From contig JAHLKD010000083.1 of NCBI GenBank assembly GCA_025526935.1, forward strand, positions 62,001 to 126,000: DNA of 64,000 nt. Direction: 5' to 3'. The stretch is from Cladochytrium replicatum. Lineage: Eukaryota; Chytridiomycota; Chytridiomycetes; Cladochytriales; Cladochytriaceae. Below the pieces are notes generated by a model. It did no database searches. It saw only the letters and a list, made by a program, of their open reading frames with translations, and was not told the DNA's origin. This document shows positions 11,073 through 22,134 of the stretch, piece after piece; the first letter of the stretch is position 1; each line of letters opens with the position of its first letter. The translations under genes and the position numbers were made by a program.

Positions 11073-11301
11073 TTTTGAGAACTGCCCTTGCAGATAGATC
11101 GAGTCACCAGATCCTCAGTGGTTCGATAGTTCCCCAATGAAATTCCCCCTCGGATTCAACTACTGCTCCCTATATACAGTATACTCCAACCATAAAAACG
11201 AACCTTCTTTTCTTAAAATGCAGTTTCTACTTTTTGTGTGTCTCAACGCAAAAAATTTCAGATGCGCCCCCTGCCGCCTGCTAGCCCCTGCAATTTGGAG
11301 G

Positions 11302-13990
11302 ATGGGAGCTGCGTGTCGAAGACGCTGCCCTTGCCAACGGTCGTTGCTGCTTTCCATCATCCTCACTCTGTCCTCTGCGCGTGCGACTGCGTCAATGGGG
11401 CCGGTCCCCAGCCTTGCACGTGCACTATTAACAGACCCGGTCACCGCATGCGCACCAGCTGACGACGCAATTTCGACATGTAAAACGTATGTTACTTGGT
11501 TGACTACGACAGAAGATGCGCCAGTAGGACTCACGCTGGGGAAGTATGTGAGAGAACACAAGGACTTGGTTGCCATGTACAATGCAGACTGCGACAATGC
11601 TTGGACGAGATATCTGTGTACTTGGATGTACCCCGTTTGTACAATTCTAAACAATGGTGATTAATTCAACTCGCAATTTGAATCCGTTTGTTGTAACCAC
11701 CTTTGAATCAGGAACAATAAGTCTGGAATCTCAAGTTTGCCCATCTTTGATGAACGATACCTACAATCGATGTTATCGAACATTCACCAACTTTAACGAC
11801 TCGCACCTTGCGGAATTTCTCCAATTGACAACACCATTGAACTTCAGCGTACCGACGTGCCATGGCGATATTCCAAACCCGCTCAAAACTATTTCGCAAA
11901 ACTATACTTGCTTTGATCCTCTCACCAAAAAGCCTGATAAGTATAATGATGAACCTCTCCTTACAAGCTGCTTAGCGGATTCTGGATGCTGTATGAGGTA
12001 ATGAACGTTCTTACACTCGGGGCAATATTGACTGTCTTCTCTTACAGCTGTCCCCCCGCGTATCACTTTTACCCCAGAGGTCTCGCGGCCATATTTGTGG
12101 TAGTAACTGGCGTTTTTAAGTTGATATCACTGCTTCTGGTGTTTGCCACTATAATCACTTACATAGTGCTTCCGACCAAGCGATCCCACCCTCGAAAGGT
12201 TGTGCTCTTTATCAGTATTTCAATGGCGCTTTGGATTTTGCCAGCGTCCATAGGATTCATGGCGCCATCAAAGATTTTCTGTAAAGATGATATCACATTA
12301 GCCAGTCAGAGCAACAACTGGCTTTGCGGAATGACTGGTGCCTTGTTTATTTTTGGGATGCTGAGTACTGCGACGTGGTCGACTTTTATGCTGGTCAACA
12401 TACATGTGGTATGCTTCCATCAAAGCTTTTATCCACAAACACATCTGACCTAGACTCAACAGCAAGCGGTGTGGCAGTCTTCTATATTGGGCCATTACTA
12501 TTTGGTTCATCACGTCATTTGCTGGGGGATTCCACTGCTCCTCACAATCTCTGCGGTATTCACAGGCTCGATCAGATATGATTTCGGTCCAGTCTGCTTT
12601 GCTTCTGCAGAGACGGCTACGTTCATCATATTTATCCCAATTTTCTTAATCGTGCTCCCCGGGATGCTTTTGCACATCTACACAACGATCTGGTTGACTT
12701 CTCGAGTTCGTGAGCAGAGAGCCAATCCGGATATACACCGACAGTCGATGCGTTCTACACGAAATTTCTCAACCGTACAACTCGCTCGGGTAGAGAGTGG
12801 TGTAAGCATCTCGGCACTTGCACCACCCACACCACCACAGCATCCAGTTATCGGGAATCCTGTGTCTTCGTCGCCAACACCAGCGAACTTCCTGATGATT
12901 AGAAATATATCGGATACAAACGTCGCGGTAGGCCCATTTGGCCCGACCGTGCCTCAGGAGCAGCTCAACACGCCAATTGGAACGCCGTACAGCCAGAGCC
13001 ATATTACCACAACAACAACCATGTCTACGGGCTCGAGTGTTGGGCCACGGCGAGTAGCTGGACGTAGAGTGAGTCGTGGGGATGTTACAGCCGCTGTTGG
13101 GAACATTGCTACACCAGCGACTCCTCCACTGGCACCAGCCTATCCTCCACCGCAAGCTGGGCCGACAACCCCAACGAGGGCAAAGAGGACCCCCTCGACT
13201 TCGGCACATGAGAGATCGACCACATCAATCCCTCCTCCACCAACGCCGGCACAGACACCAGCTTCACGTCCACAACCTCTGATCATAGGAGCGAGGACCG
13301 TCCAATGGCGCACTTGGGTCTTGTTCTTGTCTTACGCACTTTGCCCCATTGCCGTACTGGTAGGCGAAAATGTTTAATTTGAACTCGTGAAAGGCTCAAA
13401 ATATTATTCATGTGCAGTTCTTCTTCGAGTACAACATCAAGGGAGTAAGCTCGTTAGTCAATTACGAGCAACCGTTGGAAGGTGGCGTGATGCACGACTA
13501 TCTTAACTGCATTGCGAACAAAGGCCAGGATCTGTGTGCAATCGAATTTATTCGAGCAGGTCGTATCCCCCACCTGTGGGTGACTGTTCTCATCGACTTT
13601 CTTATATCTATTTCGGGAATCTACCCCTTCTTCGTGTTCACCTTCCGCAGCGAGGTCGGGAAGGAGTGGACAGACGTGCTGCACCGTAGAGGATGGTGGA
13701 AGAAGAACGACGATAGGACAGGTTCTGCTGGGGATAGATGGAAGAACCAGTTTGGATGGTTCAGGTCGCTCAAACGTATGGCTGGGAACGTGCGGAGAAA
13801 GAAGGAATCCGCAATGGGGGACTCGGAGACAGAGGCAGAGATGGTCGTGGGACCGGCTTTGACACCACGTACAGCAGACGCTGCCTTGCCACCCGTCCCG
13901 CGTTCACCTATTTCTCCCGTGCAACAGCAAGAAATGAGAGCTTATTTGGAGGAAATGAGATGGGGTAGGAACATGAGTGATAGAAAGTGA
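11302..13990 (+). CDS. Frizzled/Smoothened-like seven-transmembrane receptor with cysteine-rich ectodomain, 5 exons
   Basis: Exons 11302-11656, 11712-11997, 12048-12408, 12463-13359 and 13418-13990 join in phase to 823 residues. A signal peptide (RSLLLSIILTLSSARA) precedes an ectodomain with about a dozen cysteines, including YLCTWMYPVC, the C-x5-P-x-C pattern of the Frizzled cysteine-rich domain, several N-glycosylation sites, and CLADSGCCMSCPP just before helix 1. Seven hydrophobic helices follow; helix 4 has VHHVICWGIP, like the Frizzled HLxAWxxP. The loop between helices 5 and 6 is about 190 residues, Pro/Ser/Thr-rich and unusually long. The region after helix 7 lacks a clear KTxxxW, so Dishevelled-type coupling is not supported. 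It is expected at the plasma membrane as a receptor of unknown ligand. Confidence 0.82.
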
Positions 13991-14287
13991 GGCTTCTCAT
14001 GATGATCGCTCCCAATCGGTCGCTTGACGTTCCCAAATTTTTAGTTCTCGCAAAGGAAACACCTTTTTGTTTGTTTTTTTGTTCTTAGTTGGGTTTGCAT
14101 GCTCAGTTGCGTTACCTCCACACATATCTGATACGGCAATCACTTGCGTCAGCGTTGTTCTCTGCTGTTGGTCAACATACCCAATTGTATTACAAGCATA
14201 AGCCGTGCGATGTTTTTGGTCATCTTTCTTAGGTCTGTTTCTTTTAAAAGTATCTCACTTTAAAGATTCGAGTCACTTACGGATTGT

Positions 14288-15389
14288 TTGGCAGCAAGTT
14301 ACCTTTCTGGTTCACACCTTCCATATCAGGACAACGGGTCACCGAACCAACTAAGAGAACCCCTGCGTACCCAGAACGATGTCCATCGGATCATCAGAGA
14401 CGCCTGTCCCCACAATGACATCCAGCGACTAAAAGCTTCACGCACACCATGGCCCAATAGTCGGCCGCGTTCTTGCAATGCACCATGGATTGATCCTGAC
14501 AAGATGTTTAAGTATTTCCCAACAACTACACCGCTCTATCTGCAGATCAGGATTAAGCCCAATACGATTCATAGCTTACGCAATTTGCGGGCACGTATGA
14601 TCTTGTGGTCGACCGCAACACTACGACCCCAACTGCAACAATTTCTCGAGTCTCATGAAAAGGATGTGGCGGTTCCCGATCTTCCCATTCCGCTCCAGAA
14701 ACGGCTCAATTCGATCGTTGCGGCTATGTCGCTGACACGGACAGTCATCCGGATTTTCCATTGGCTCGAGCCCATCGAGCAGATGTTTGAGGGGGATCCA
14801 ACAGCTTGTCCAGATGACCGCCGCGTCCGGGACAACGTCCTTGTGATCAACTATAATGTTAAAAATAATGCGATTTGTCCAATGCATCTCACGTTTTAAG
14901 AAGTACTGCATGCAATGTCGCTGGTGACATCAACTGCCTCGCCCAGATCGGCGCTCTCGGCTCCAAGACCGGCACAGTCTGGGGCCGACACGCATCCCAG
15001 CTTTGGCTTACCTGCATCTGGCGCGAGCTCTACGAAGTCACAAAGTCGTTTTGTCGACGCCTGCACCATCAAGAAGAACGCTCTACGACGCCATCTCCGA
15101 AAACCGGAGGTCCGCTCCACAAATGGCTGGCCGACTACGACGTCGTTGATCGTGCCATCGAAAAGCAGCATGGGCACGATCCAGCAATTTGACACACATC
15201 TGAGGGCCATCTGCACTATTTACTTCAAGCTGTTGATGGATGGATCTGATATCCTGCTCGTTCCATGTGTTCCACCTTCGAAGGGAAGCACGGATGGATC
15301 AGGGGTGGCAGGTGTGGACGGGACTAATCTCGGCGTGGATCGGTGCTCATAAGCTCTATGGAAAGCTTCGTGACCGCATGTTTAACTGA
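14288..15389 (+). CDS. PEX11-like peroxisome proliferation protein (model incomplete)
   Basis: Three in-order segments resemble PEX11-gamma/PEX11C proteins. One is an amphipathic stretch LTRTVIRIFHWLEPIE (about 14730-14785). The second is GDINCLAQIGALG then LWLTCIWRELYEV (about 14927-15040), matching the conserved helix before the membrane region. The third is a C-terminal LLMDGSDILL joined across a 52-nt intron (15260-15311) to VWTGLISAWIGAHKLYGKL and a stop at 15387-15389. A second intron (15142-15184) also keeps phase. The junction between segments one and two (about 14788-14910) has no canonical splice pair that keeps phase except a 114-nt intron starting GTTTGAG, which removes residues. 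The start is unresolved (candidates from 14383). PEX11 proteins bend and elongate the peroxisome membrane. A frameshift cannot be ruled out. Confidence 0.55.
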
Positions 15390-15635
15390 GAGTCAACAAC
15401 AATATTGGCAACCTTCTTTTCCTCATATTCATATAAAGCAATAAGGTACCAGCGTTAAAAATCTATTTGGAAAAGTGCATTTAAGGCTCAACAAGTTTTG
15501 GAGTACGAGAAAGCATCGTTAGCACCGGTCAAACCCACAATTAAGGAATTGCCAAACGCAGGGGGATCTTGAAAACCCAAACAACATCTGAAAACCAACA
15601 TCTTTTTCAACATTATCAAAAACACACGTCCCCCA

Positions 15636-18590
15636 TCATGTAATCAACTGCCTTTTTGTATCTCTGTATTCATCACTTGAACTCCCATCCGACGGCGGAG
15701 CGATCCCGCTACTCCCTGCGCTTCCACTCGCAGACGGCACCATAAGCGCCGACGAAACGGCATCCAAAGTTGCCGGAGAGAGCAACGGATGGCCATGCGA
15801 TGACAAATTTTTCGGGAGAGTTGTAGTTATTGTCGGCAGCATTGAAGGGCCGTCTTCCATCCTGGAGTCTCCATCCGGATCGGGCTTCACAAATCCAAAG
15901 GGTTTCGGCTCCGAGCCGAAAGGGGGTGCACCTCGTTGAGATGAGGGATGTGCGCCGTCATCTTCAACTTCACGTTTCCGCTTGCCCACACTCGAAGCAG
16001 AGATGGGAGGCGTTGATGCAGCAGAAGTCGGAGGCTTCAAACCTGGCGGCGACCTGTTCGCTACAGCATCCGGTGGCGACTGATGGTCGCGATGACAAGT
16101 GTAGTGATAGAGCTGAAAAAGTTGAAAAATGCGGAGATCGAAGGATTTTTCGAGAGAAAAGGGAGAGATGGTGAGTTTGTTTTGGAGAGTTCCCGTTAAG
16201 AAAGAAATGGGTGTGAAAGAATAAGTTAGGTTGGTTTCAGCCCATTTAGATTTTTGTTTTTTTTCGTTTGTTTTGTTTTTTAAGTTATGATGATAGTTCG
16301 GCGAGCAGAGCACAAACACAACATCCAAAATGATCGCGTTTGGTGGGAGAAGCGACCGGTGCGGAGGTACAAGAGGGGGAAGCGTTCTTGGTCAGTTCTG
16401 GCATGCCATGGTGAAACAAATCCTGGTTTACCTTGTTGTTGACCCTAACAGCATTGCGGAACATCCACTCTTCCTGCTCCTCATCGAAAAACGTCTTAAG
16501 CACCTCATTGCAAATACCACATGATGCATTTTGCAACCCATCCGTCGGCACATCGTGTGATTCCTCTTCAACTGGTTTCTCGGCGACTTTCTCCTTGGTT
16601 TCAAAGAACGAGGATGGGGCTGTTTATTAATGATCATAATTAGACCAAGAAATCACAGGTGAACTTCCATTATCTTACCGTGAGAGCTCTTGACAAGAAA
16701 GTCAGTCTCGAGTTCCGTAACCCACGCCTCCTCGGCAAGGTACCACTCCCTCGACATCGCCCTCTTGTCCTTCTCCTTAACCCTCTTGTTTTGCCTAAAA
16801 TGCCAGTCCAAGTGCTCCGAGTTTCGAGCTTTGCCAATTTCTGTTCGCGCATAACGTGCGCCGCACTGCGCGCACTGGATCTCGAGATTCTCGTACAAAA
16901 ACGCCACCAATCCTTTCACCTTTTGGTTAACCCCTTCGTTGGCCAGCGAGATGCGTGGGAACTTGGAGGTCGCCGTAGGCATCAGTGGAGCAACGATCGT
17001 GTTTGGCGGCGCCGCAACCGTGCTCGTTACGGTACCCGAAAGAAGACCGAAACTGATCAAATTGTCGAGCGAGACCGGCGGGTTAGAGACCAATGCTTGC
17101 GAAACGGGAGGAATGATTCCAAACGCGCCAACCGAGAACACAGGCTGTGCCAAGGGGTTGACAAGCGGTGGAATCGAGACTGAGGTGGGAATTGCATTCG
17201 ACAGGGTTTGAGCGGATACTGGAGCAGCAAGTGGTGCATCGACAAGTGACATTGGGAGAACGGGAGCTATTGGTGTTGAAATTTGCTGCAACTTCTCTTT
17301 GATACGGTCGATTGTCTGACCGTCCAACACCGTGCTCTGGACGACTTTCAGAAGCTTTTTACAAATGTCAAGTAAATACAAAAACACCGCTATTAACTAC
17401 GATCCGCGTACCTGGGTCAGAATTGCAACTTGCTCATTATCAACCCGATTCAGAGGATTAAGCACAGCCATTTGCTGTTTCTGAAGCAGGAGCATCTGGA
17501 TTTGCTGCTGAATTGCGAGTGTTGCGGCGGACATTATTGGCACCACGGGAGGCGAAGGTCGACTTACAACCGCTTCCGGAGCTATTTGCGAATGAGGAAC
17601 TTCACTGTATTCGGTTTGATAGCCCGTCTGTGATATAATGTTAAAAACCCTTGTTTGGATTTGATAAATAGACTTACGCGAGGTTGGCTCCTCTCTGTTG
17701 GGTATGGCGCCGCATAAGGCTCCCTGCGCTCGAACGGAGCTCTGAAAACGATGAAGCAACATAAGCTTGCGGGAAACTAATGATAATGCTTCATTACACA
17801 CCTTGTTGTTTGGGGATATTGCCCGCTAGATTTTGGCTGTAGCGAAGGGGTAAATTAGACAGAATATTTGGAAACTTACAAAAACATACCATAAAGTTTG
17901 GATTGACATGGATATGCTGTCCAGCGGCTCCTCGTCCTTGTGATAGTTGCTTAACCGCAGTATCGAGTTGATGCAAAATAGAAGGCGGGAAAAGCGGTCC
18001 GCCAGGGTGGTTCCACCAAGTCATCAGAACCTTTTGAAGCCGTTGTCGATCATCACTCTCCATAGCGTCAAAAGCAACCAGATACGTCCGGATTAAGTTG
18101 TGCGAGAACTGCTTTGAATACACAGTGCCAACGTTTTTGCAAATAGAGTCCAGCAAATAAAATACCGGAAGCTTCTGTTTCGGCGGAGCCTAAGAGTGTG
18201 GAAATGAGAAAAGAAAGTAAGCTTAAACTGAGCGCATATGTGAATATAGAACCCAGAGGGAATCATCAAAGTGCCCAACCAGCTTTAAATTAGGGTACGA
18301 AAAATAGGGAGAAGGGGCATTGTTGGGGAGTTCTTATTCCAAATTACAGAGCGAATAGATAGAATGTAACGAAAATAAAGCGACGAATTTATCCATACAT
18401 TTCGAATTTGATCCTCTATCACTTGAACAATTACCGGGGCGGCATGTGAGTTCTCTTGGGCAATGATGGTGAGATTCGTGATAATGGGCCTGGAGTTGAA
18501 CGTTAGATCTCCAACAGACGCTCGATATTCTTGTCGAAGGGTCTCGAGCTCAGCATTTGTTGGACCCATTACGTCGTATCCCCAGTGCAC
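15636..18590 (-). CDS. Pcf11, cleavage and polyadenylation/termination factor with CID domain, 8 exons
   Basis: Exons 18399-18590, 17890-18189, 17802-17836, 17678-17741, 17412-17627, 16679-17354, 16432-16619 and 15636-16112 join in phase to 715 residues (708 from the ATG at 18569, which matches the usual Pcf11 N-terminus better). Residues ~10-135 form the CTD-interacting domain: DLTFNSRPIITNLT, then KLPVFYLLDSICKNVG. A Gln/Leu-rich central part (IQQQIQMLLLQKQQ) and Pro/Val-rich linker lead to two zinc fingers, CAQCGARY with H/H downstream and CGICNEVL with YHYTCH. Pcf11 binds the RNA polymerase II CTD in cleavage factor IA and promotes 3'-end cleavage and termination. The first intron is about 209 nt and the last about 320 nt, much longer than the others. 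A GTAAGT at 18702 suggests a further intron in the 5' untranslated region. Confidence 0.92.
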
Positions 18591-19152
18591 ACCAACGGTC
18601 AGTTGGGCAATGCGGAACTTCTTGAAGATTCAAAAGCGTTGGGGCTGGGAGTGAATTCAGTTCAGCAATGGCAAAACAAAATATCTCCGAATATACTTAC
18701 CTCAGCGAACGGTGGAGAAGCTGAACCGGAGCGGACGTAAGCAACTAAGTGAGACTCGTGAGGTCTTTAGCTCTTGGGTGCAAATGAACGTCCAAGTCTA
18801 TAAACTTTTTGCAAGCTACTTTTCGCAAAAAAGGTCGACGAAAAAGAGAACGAGCAACTCTTTTATTCTGAAAGGTTGGTAACACCTCTCTAGACACAAC
18901 AACTACTCCAATTCGCAGGGACAAACGGGGTGAGATTGAGATTCTGGGGACAAAAGACGAGTGAAACAACAGACGCACAGCCCCACTTTGGACCAGGCGC
19001 AGGGCTTTTATACCCTCTCAAAATACAACCAACAAAAAAAGAGATTCGTTGACTGCTGCGACCTTAATATAAAGCTGCTGTGATGCTTATGAAAATAAGA
19101 GAGCGTGTTTGTTTTTTGGAATGTGGACTTCGCAACAAAAGTGTATACACAT
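18591..19152. other. 5' region of PCF11 and 3' region of RPL9
   Basis: No coding frame was recognised. On the minus strand a GTAAGTAT near 18702 downstream of a possible transcription start fits a 5' untranslated intron of PCF11. The rest (about 18750-19152) is AT-rich and probably holds the RPL9 3' untranslated sequence and the PCF11 promoter. Confidence 0.45.
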
Positions 19153-19873
19153 TTACTCCTTGACAACAGTGCTGCGGTCAGAAACGTAGATACCCTGGAA
19201 GAAAGAGTAAGAGCAAATCTAAATATATATGCAGTACACTTACGTCCAAGAACTTTCGGATATCCTTGTTTTTGACAGCGCAAGATTGCTGGATCGAAGC
19301 GGCTAACAACAAACGTTAATATCTTAAGACCACTAAAGAAAATTAATCTCACCAGACTGCGAGACGTTCTGAATGTCGTTGCCGACAAGGATGATCTCAT
19401 CCTTTTGTCCAGTGGAGTGGCTGACCTTAACACCCTCGAGCATCTTCACCCTTCGGATGACCTTCTCACCCAAGAAATTCCTGACCTCGACGAGAGTGTC
19501 GCCCTCGCTGATGTTGACGTTGATGGGAAAGTGGGCGTACACAAAGCGCATCTTGTACTCGAAGCCCTTGCAAACGTAGAATCAATATGCGAAATGACCT
19601 TTCTATTCCACCACTGCTCACCTTGGTGACGCCAGTGATCATGTTCTCGATGTGAGAGCAGATGGTGCGGATGCACGCAATGTGCTTGCGGGTGCCCTGC
19701 CAGACCTTAACACGGACGGTGTCGGGAGCGACACGGACCATCTCGAGGTTGACGTGGGTGAAGCTCTTCTTCAAGGTACCACGGGGACCCTTCACGCGAA
19801 CGGTGCGGGCCTTGAAGTCCAAGGAAACACCTTCGGGGATTTTGACGTCGCGGTCTTGAACAATCGGCCTCAT
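19153..19873 (-). CDS. 60S ribosomal protein L9 (uL6), 4 exons
   Basis: Exons 19622-19873, 19353-19566, 19244-19302 and 19153-19194 join in phase to 188 residues, the normal length. It starts [16 protein letters not shown] and carries [40 protein letters not shown] and, near the end, [16 protein letters not shown], all hallmark stretches of eukaryotic uL6. The protein belongs to the large ribosomal subunit near the factor-binding site. It has three short introns (49-55 nt). A tetranucleotide repeat lies about 170 bp upstream of the start. Confidence 0.97.
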
Positions 19874-20291
19874 GGTCGTTTAGTGTGTGCGAGTGGGTTG
19901 GTCTGGATACGAAAGCAGATTTAGAATCGTAATCTCCAAAAATCACGTCCGGAAGTCCACAATTGTTTCCATGCAGCTTCGAAATAATCCACCTCCCACC
20001 ACCCGCCAAGATTTCTCAAATAGACGGCACAATCTTTCCAATATCCATCCATCCATCCATCCATCCACTCATCCGCAATCGTTTTACGTCCGTAAGTCTG
20101 CTATGTCGAATCGAACCATCTCCTCGCCGTCTGTCCTCCCGCCCCCCGTTCTTCGGTTTCTTGGTTTGTCCTTGCCTTCCTTCACTCACCGGCGAGTTTC
20201 GCTCTGATCCAAACTAGGTGGCTGTGCGCTTGACCAACTGAAGGCACGTGTTCATGCTCGTGGGAAACATTAAGGACTTTCATTTTGAGTA
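19874..20291. promoter_or_regulatory. RPL9 promoter region and 3' region of Nudix gene
   Basis: No gene was seen. The stretch contains a short (ATCC)n microsatellite at about 20043-20066 and pyrimidine-rich runs (for example around 20120-20190), which often occur upstream of fungal ribosomal-protein genes. No factor-binding site was identified. Confidence 0.45.
20043..20066. repeat. (ATCC)n tetranucleotide microsatellite
   Basis: Five to six ATCC units stand in tandem (CCATCCATCCATCCATCC within), followed by imperfect units. It lies in the 5' flank of RPL9. Confidence 0.8.
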
Positions 20292-22006
20292 TCAATCAAT
20301 ATCGCTGTCGTCATCATTTCCGTCAATCTCTCCATACCTATAATCTCCTTCTTCCTCTTCTTCTCCTTCGTCTTCGCCGTCCACGTCCTCCTCGTCTTCC
20401 TCGTTTATCTCGAGTCCCCCTTCCCTGCCCACCTTGATTTGCCGTATTGACCCTCCAGAGTCTCTTTTCTCACGACTTGCTGTTCCATTCTTATCCTCCG
20501 AATACACCGAAAACCCGACTCCAAATCCTGCCCCAGGTGCTCCTGTACCCGGCACAAAAACCACATCGTCCCGCTCCATGCCGAGCACATTCAGCGGCCA
20601 AACAGCCCCGCCTTTAGCGACATAAGGGAACCAAATCAATGGTTCGCGTCCACGTAATGGAAGATGCTCTCCAAAGTGTTCGAGTGCAACCCAGCATGCT
20701 CCAGCCGAGTGCAGATCAGGAACGTGCTTTGGTGGGGAAGGAATTGTGATCATGAACGCTGGAAGTTGCGGAACCGCTTGGAAGAGTGCTTCGGCGGATC
20801 GTGTGGGCAATGGTGTCGATTCAGGGGCTGGCTACCACCATTGTTCGTTTCAGTCCTCAAGAAGTTTAAGGCTGGAAATCCATACCTCAGCGTAAAATAT
20901 GACACGGATTCGAAACCCGTATTCGGAAGGTGTGTACTCCATGCGAAGGATCCCTTTGATCTGCACGACTATGCCAGCCTCTTCGAGCGTCTCTCGTTCA
21001 GCTGCGCTGACGAGATCCTCTCCAACTTCCACACCTCCTCCGGGCAGCCACCACCCCTGATGAAAGAATCATGTTCAAATACTGTAGCAGTTTTGTAGAT
21101 TCACCCACCTGAGAAGACACCTCGTCGACCATCAAAAACCGGCCATCCGACGGCCTTCTGCACACTACCAACGCAAACACAGGCTGACGATGGTTGACTG
21201 GCTTTCTCCTCAGCATACTCCCACTTCCTCCCTCCGATCCGTCTCCATGTGCTTTATCTAGATGTTTCGGTAACCCTGCGACATTCTCCTTGCATATGGA
21301 GCAGACTGTTCCCCCCGGTTCTTGGGCGTGGTACAGCGGAACATGTGCTCTCAACTTTGATATCGTGAATTCGAGACCGCAGTATGGGCAGCTGAATTCA
21401 GCATCATCATCTTCTCCCGGAGAGTGTTTTGAGATCCTGGATCCAGGTCGCCCGGAGCGCGTAGGTGACGTGGAAGACTTGTCGAATATAGATCGGGAAG
21501 ACCGTTGAGCGTGGATGGATGTAAGGATACTGTACAGCGCTGGGAGGTAATCGGTCACCATGTTGACTCCTTTCCTGAAACTTTCATTAAGTTCCACTGA
21601 ATCAAATAACCAGGTTATCAGACCTCGACCAGTAACTTCGTTCTCGCGCATCGACGCTCGCTCGGGAGCTCCACAACACCACGAATGCTCGCTTTCCAAT
21701 CGGCGCACCCGATGCTCTCAATCGTCCAATAACCTCCTTCACCTGCTTCCTCGCACCTTCTTCGCCACCTTCATGTTCCACAACCAGCACCGCGGGGTTG
21801 ACGCTAAGGAGTAAAGTCAAGACGTCCTCTGCAGTTGTAAGGACATGGAATCCGAAAGTTCTTGGGGGGAGGATTGAGGGTAGAACGGCACTTGGAGGTA
21901 TAACCTTGGACTGTGATCCGACAACGCGACGAGGAGCTGCGGTTAAGGCATCAGTCGAGTCAGCCGTGAAAATCACAAGATGCGGAAGAGTTGAAGGTGT
22001 GGTCAT
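20292..22006 (-). CDS. Nudix hydrolase with paired Cys/His zinc-finger-like motifs, 4 exons
   Basis: Exons 21637-22006, 21109-21596, 20886-21056 and 20292-20831 join in phase to 522 residues. Residues 1-125 form an unassigned Val/Leu-rich alpha/beta-looking region. Two short zinc-finger-like motifs follow, CPYCGLEF with a distal H-x4-H (about residue 193) and CSICKEN with H-x4-H (about residue 225). The Nudix box GGGVEVGED...RETLEEAGI (about residues 290-313) is complete, including REx2EE. The C-terminus is very acidic (Glu/Asp runs). The first intron (21597-21636) would be only 40 nt; its phase is consistent. The protein probably cleaves a nucleotide-derivative substrate, possibly RNA- or DNA-linked given the fingers, but that is inference. 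It is unrelated in architecture to the Nudix gene at 889-2691. Confidence 0.82.
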
Positions 22007-22134
22007 TCGAGAAAGCGATGATTTGGTTTGTAGTAGGGCAGTCACTGACCCGACAACCAAACGCTCCCAGCGAATCAGCAAAAGTCACTGATCGGGGTAA
22101 AAAATTTCACTACCACTCAAAAGGAGAATTACAT

